A stretch of DNA of 64,000 nucleotides from Nocardioides mangrovicus (GTDB lineage Bacteria > Actinomycetota > Actinomycetes > Propionibacteriales > Nocardioidaceae). The DNA is taken from NCBI RefSeq assembly GCF_003674065.1, contig NZ_RDBE01000007.1, positions 234,893 through 298,892 on the forward strand. Direction: 5' to 3'. The translations under genes were made by a program, and so were the position numbers. Shown piece by piece: positions 60,927-64,000 of this stretch; the stretch's first letter is position 1, and the number at the start of each line of letters is the position of its first letter. The notes below the pieces were generated by a model. That model did not search any database, was not told the DNA's origin, and worked only from the letters and a program-made list of their open reading frames with translations.

Positions 60927-61549
60927 CCCCGCTGGTGCTGGCCAAGGCGCCGGTGCCCGGCCGGGTCAAGACACGCCTGGGGGCCGACGTCGGCGCCGAC
61001 GTCGCCGCCGACCTTGCCGCCGCCGCCCTGCTCGACACCCTCGACCTGGTCGAGGACGCCCTGGGTCGTGGGGTGGTCGCGCTGGACGGAGAGCTCGCCG
61101 AGGCCAGCCGGGGCGAGGAGCTGACGGTAGCCCTGGCCGGGTGGCGGGTCGTCCCGCAGCGCGGCGACGAGCTGGGGGAGCGGATCGCCCACGCGCACGC
61201 CGACGTCGACGACGTCGTGGTGCAGGTGGGCATGGACACCCCGCACCTGAGCCCCGAGCAGCTGCGGGAGACCGCCGACCGGCTGCGGGAGGCCGACGCC
61301 GTCCTCGGCCCCGCCGAGGACGGCGGCTGGTGGGTGCTGGCGCTCAACGACCCCGGTCACGCCGCGCTGGTGCGCGACGTGCCGACCTCGCGGGTCGACA
61401 CCGGCCGGCTCACCCTCGAGGCGCTCTCGCGCGAGATCGTCGTCGCGCTCGGGCCGCACAGCTACGACGTCGACACGATCGACGACGCCCGGCGCAGCGC
61501 CGACGACGCGCCGCACACCCGTTTCGCTCACACCTGGCGGTCGCGATGA
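60923..61549 (+). CDS. DUF2064 / TIGR04282 glycosyltransferase-like protein
   Basis: A 208-residue nucleotidyltransferase-like protein: LVLAKAPVPGRVKTRLGADV at the N-terminus, VVQVGMDTPHLSPEQLRE, and GPAEDGGWWVLALND. The family is related to CofC-type GT-A folds and often stands beside GT2 genes. Reaction unknown. It overlaps both neighbours. Confidence 0.87.
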   Translation: MTPLVLAKAPVPGRVKTRLGADVGADVAADLAAAALLDTLDLVEDALGRGVVALDGELAEASRGEELTVALAGWRVVPQRGDELGERIAHAHADVDDVVVQVGMDTPHLSPEQLRETADRLREADAVLGPAEDGGWWVLALNDPGHAALVRDVPTSRVDTGRLTLEALSREIVVALGPHSYDVDTIDDARRSADDAPHTRFAHTWRSR

Positions 61550-62193
61550 ACCGGTGCTCTCCGGGCGCGCTGTTCGCCGCCGCGCTGCGTGGTCACGACG
61601 TCGAGCTGCTGGAGGAGGCGGCCCCGAGCCGCCCGCTGGCCGCCTGGCGCTGGATGCACGCCACGGCCTCGGACCAGGTGGTGCTCGAGGCCTGCGAGGG
61701 CACCACGCTCGACGTGGGCTGCGGGCCGGGCCGGATGGCCGCGGAGCTCACCGGCCGAGGCGTGCCCGCGCTGGGCATCGACGTCGTGCCCGAGGCCGTG
61801 GCGCAGACGCGCGCCCGCGGCGCCACCGCGCTCGAGCGCGACGTCTTCGACCCCGTGCCGGGCAGCTGGCGCACCGTGCTGCTGGCCGACGGCAACATCG
61901 GCATCGGCGGCGACCCGGTCCGCCTCCTCGGACGCGCGGCCGACCTGCTCGAGCCCGGGGGCAAGGTGGTCGCCGACCTCGCCGCCGCAGGCCTGGCCAG
62001 CGGCGTCCGCACCCACTGGCTCTCGGGTCGCGGCATGGTCTCGACGCCGTTCACCTGGGCGGTCGTCGGCCCCGGGGAGATCGCGCTCCTGGCCCACCGG
62101 GTCGGGTTGTCGCTGGAGCGGATCGAGCGGTCCGGCGACCGCTGCTTCGCCGTGCTGAGGAAGTCCGATGATGGCGCTGCGTCCACCGCGTGA
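61546..62193 (+). CDS. Class I SAM-dependent methyltransferase
   Basis: A 215-residue methyltransferase. LDVGCGPGRMAAELTGRGVP is motif I and LGIDVVPEAVAQTRARGA motif II; LEPGGKVVADLAAAG follows. It overlaps the DUF2064 gene by ATGA and the next gene by 26 bases, so it is translated in the chain. It may methylate the sugar product of this operon. Confidence 0.87.
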   Translation: MNRCSPGALFAAALRGHDVELLEEAAPSRPLAAWRWMHATASDQVVLEACEGTTLDVGCGPGRMAAELTGRGVPALGIDVVPEAVAQTRARGATALERDVFDPVPGSWRTVLLADGNIGIGGDPVRLLGRAADLLEPGGKVVADLAAAGLASGVRTHWLSGRGMVSTPFTWAVVGPGEIALLAHRVGLSLERIERSGDRCFAVLRKSDDGAASTA

Positions 62194-63334
62194 GTCCGAC
62201 TTCACCTCGCACCTGCGCAGCCCGGCTGTCGCGGCGCGGGTCGGCACCGTGCTGGGGATCTGCTTCGGCCTGTGCTTCCTGACCGGACTGGTCAGCCACT
62301 GGAGCCAGGACCCGAACCCGTGGTTCTTCGTGCCCACCCGACCCACCTGGGGCTACCGCCTCACCCAGGGGCTGCACGTCGCCTCCGGCACGGCCGCGAT
62401 CCCGCTGCTGCTGATCAAGCTCTGGACCGTCTACCCGAAGCTCTTTGCCGAGACCCCCTGGCGCGACCTGCGGCGACTGGTGCTGACCGGGCTGGAGCGT
62501 GCCTCGATCGGCGTGCTGGTGGCCGCCGGGGTCTTCGAGCTCGCGACCGGGCTGCTCAACACCACGCAGTGGTACCCGTGGCAGTTCCACTTCCGTGCCA
62601 CCCACTACGCCGTCGGCTGGCTGGCCGTGGGGTCGTTGCTGGTGCACGTGGCGGTGAAGCTGCCGATCATCCGCGACGCGTGGCGCAGCGACGTGGAGTC
62701 GACCGCCCAGGACCGACCCACCACGGCCGTCGCGTCCAGCGGCATCACCCGCCGCGGCCTGGTGGTGACGGCCTACCTCAGCGCCGCGGTGGCGGTCGTG
62801 GCCAGCGCGGGCTCCACCGTGCCGCTGCTGCGCCGGGTCTCGGTCTTCGGCGTGCGGTCCGGCGGCGGGCCGCAGGGGGTGCCGATCAACAAGTCCGCCC
62901 GGGCGGCGCGGGTCACCGCCCTGGCCACCTCCGCCGACTACGCGCTGGAGCTGGTGAACGGCGACCGCACCGTCCGGCTGACGGTGGCCGAGCTGGTGGC
63001 GCTTCCGCGGCACACCTCGGGGCTGCCGATCGCCTGCGTGGAGGGCTGGAGCGCGCACGGCACCTGGGACGGCGTGCGCATGCGCGACCTGATGGACATG
63101 GTGGGAAGACCCGCGGGCGCCGACGTCGTCGTGCGGTCGCTGCAGCCCAGCGGCCCCTACCGCGCGACCCTGCTCCCACACTCCTTCGTCGAGGACGACC
63201 TCACGCTGCTGGCCACCCACCTCGACGGCGAGCGGTTGAGCCTCGACCACGGCTTCCCGTGCCGGGTCATCGCGCCCAACCGCCCCGGCGTCCTGCAGAC
63301 CAAGTGGGTCCACCGGCTCGAGGTGCGCGCATGA
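62168..63334 (+). CDS. Membrane-anchored molybdopterin-dependent oxidoreductase
   Basis: A 388-residue protein. The first 230 residues have four to five hydrophobic segments with histidines (SHWSQDPNPWFFVP, THYAVGWLAVGSLLVHVAVK), like a cytochrome b-type anchor. The rest is a sulfite-oxidase-type molybdopterin domain with the Cys ligand in LPIACVEGWSAHGTWDGVRM. It probably passes electrons between the membrane pool and an unknown substrate. Two ATG codons stand together at 62168 and 62171. Confidence 0.85.
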   Translation: MMALRPPRESDFTSHLRSPAVAARVGTVLGICFGLCFLTGLVSHWSQDPNPWFFVPTRPTWGYRLTQGLHVASGTAAIPLLLIKLWTVYPKLFAETPWRDLRRLVLTGLERASIGVLVAAGVFELATGLLNTTQWYPWQFHFRATHYAVGWLAVGSLLVHVAVKLPIIRDAWRSDVESTAQDRPTTAVASSGITRRGLVVTAYLSAAVAVVASAGSTVPLLRRVSVFGVRSGGGPQGVPINKSARAARVTALATSADYALELVNGDRTVRLTVAELVALPRHTSGLPIACVEGWSAHGTWDGVRMRDLMDMVGRPAGADVVVRSLQPSGPYRATLLPHSFVEDDLTLLATHLDGERLSLDHGFPCRVIAPNRPGVLQTKWVHRLEVRA

Positions 63335-63771
63335 GGTACGTCGTCGGCGCGGTCGGGGTCCTGGCGGGTCTGTACGGCGCCTGGGAGCTGCTGCGGGTCG
63401 GCCTCGCCAACCTGCTCGCCGCGGTCTGGTGGCTGGCCGGCGGGGTGATCGTCCACGACGGCTTCGTGGGCCCGGCACTGCTGGTGGCGGCGGTCGTGGT
63501 GATGGCGGTGGTGCCGTCGCGCGTGCGGGGCCCGGTCGTCGCGGGGCTGGTCGTGCTGGGCACGGTCACCGTCACCGCCGTCCCGGTGCTGACGCGCTTC
63601 GGTGCCCGGGCCGACAACCCCACGCTGCTCGACCGGAACTACACCGTGGGCTGGCTCGTGTTCGCGGTGCTCGTGGTCGCCGCCACCGGTGTCGGGGTGG
63701 CCCGGCGGCTGCGGGAGCCGGCCGCCGCCGACGGTGTCGACGTGGTGCGCGAGCCCCACGACGAGCGCTAG
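63331..63771 (+). CDS. Hypothetical membrane protein
   Basis: A 146-residue protein with four hydrophobic segments (GAVGVLAGLYGAWELL, ALLVAAVVVMAVVP, VVAGLVVLGTVTVTAVPVL, VGWLVFAVLVVAATGVGVA). It overlaps the oxidoreductase gene by ATGA, so it is probably a partner subunit or assembly factor. Its stop overlaps that of the convergent gene by two bases. Confidence 0.75.
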   Translation: MRYVVGAVGVLAGLYGAWELLRVGLANLLAAVWWLAGGVIVHDGFVGPALLVAAVVVMAVVPSRVRGPVVAGLVVLGTVTVTAVPVLTRFGARADNPTLLDRNYTVGWLVFAVLVVAATGVGVARRLREPAAADGVDVVREPHDER

Positions 63772-64000
63772 CCCAGCCGCGTCACCGAGACGTCGACGAA
63801 CATGTGGCTCGAGGCGCTGCCGGAGTAGATGCCGCCCAGCGGCTTGACGTCGCCGTAGTCGCGGCCGGCGGCGACGACGACGTGGTAGTCGCCCACGTCG
63901 GCGTCGTTGGTGGGGTCGAAGCCGTGCCAGCCCTCGTCCCACCACGACACCCAGGCGTGCGACTCCCCGGCCACGGTCTCACCGACCGGGGCCTCGGGGT
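63768..64000 (-). CDS. Transglutaminase-like protein, C-terminal part
   Basis: The last 77 residues of a protein whose start lies beyond the window. ESHAWVSWWDEGWHGFDPTN carries the His and Asp of a transglutaminase/papain-like catalytic triad, followed by VAAGRDYGDVKPLGGIYSG. The cysteine would lie outside the window. Such proteins often act as small cytoplasmic peptidases in actinobacteria. Confidence 0.82.
   Translation of the reverse strand, partial: PEAPVGETVAGESHAWVSWWDEGWHGFDPTNDADVGDYHVVVAAGRDYGDVKPLGGIYSGSASSHMFVDVSVTRLG

Overview
The window looks like chromosomal DNA of a high-GC actinobacterium, most like Nocardioides or a close relative. The basis is very high G+C, many GTG and a few TTG/CTG starts, four-base ATGA/GTGA overlaps inside operons, F420-type and mycothiol-era actinobacterial gene families, and a gene order aceE / DUF3052 / ahpE and Nif3 / zinc-ribbon protein that is also known from Mycobacterium. 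No species name can be given from sequence alone.

Layout. 1-3.7 kb: start of aceE on the minus strand, diverging from DUF3052, an acyl-CoA ligase and ahpE, closed by a strong intrinsic terminator. 3.9-4.5 kb: tRNA-Val(TAC), a long hairpin, a cluster of GACGCCTC repeats and a SnoaL-like cyclase. 4.6-7.9 kb: AurF-type diiron oxygenase, ferredoxin-fused reductase and alcohol dehydrogenase behind a palindromic operator. 7.9-11.3 kb: N-acetylmuramic acid uptake and catabolism (RpiR regulator, murQ, PTS EIIBC). 11.5-18 kb: acyl-CoA ligase, alpha/beta-hydrolase-like protein, Nif3, coiled-coil zinc-ribbon protein, YaaA and an RNB ribonuclease. 18-23.8 kb: TerC, CDP-glycerol transferase-like protein, membrane protein, zinc dehydrogenase, frameshifted iron redox enzyme, CDGSH protein and methyltransferase. 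23.9-26.6 kb: lutABC lactate utilisation. 26.7-31 kb: lipoprotein, F420/PPOX protein, a broken membrane protein and an EAL-DICT-LOV-GGDEF photoreceptor.

From 31,326 to 56,557 lies an integrative, probably mobilisable island of about 25.2 kb inserted at the 3' end of rnpB (RNase P RNA, minus strand, 56,531-56,940). A 26-bp exact copy of the rnpB 3' end marks each boundary, and just inside each boundary lies a 32-bp near-identical repeat made of two 11-bp units. The tyrosine integrase and excisionase sit next to rnpB. The left 11 kb is full of decayed genes (ECF sigma factor, response regulator, membrane proteins, transposase remnant), a LysE exporter, a secreted NHL-repeat protein, a VOC protein and a methyltransferase. 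The right half carries a MobF relaxase/helicase and an intact cargo operon: TetR regulator, Tat-lipoprotein peptide-binding protein, two permeases, a fused double ATPase and a CocE/NonD-type hydrolase, which together suggest import and cleavage of a peptide-like or acylated substrate. A third, degenerate rnpB-end copy near 27,340 hints at an older nested insertion.

After the island, the core chromosome resumes with rnpB, an MTA phosphorylase-family gene, and a tight run of overlapping genes (NAD-sugar epimerase, GT2, DUF2064, methyltransferase, molybdopterin oxidoreductase, membrane protein), with a convergent GT-C-like membrane protein, ending in a partial transglutaminase-like gene. Several exceptionally long perfect hairpins recur in intergenic gaps.
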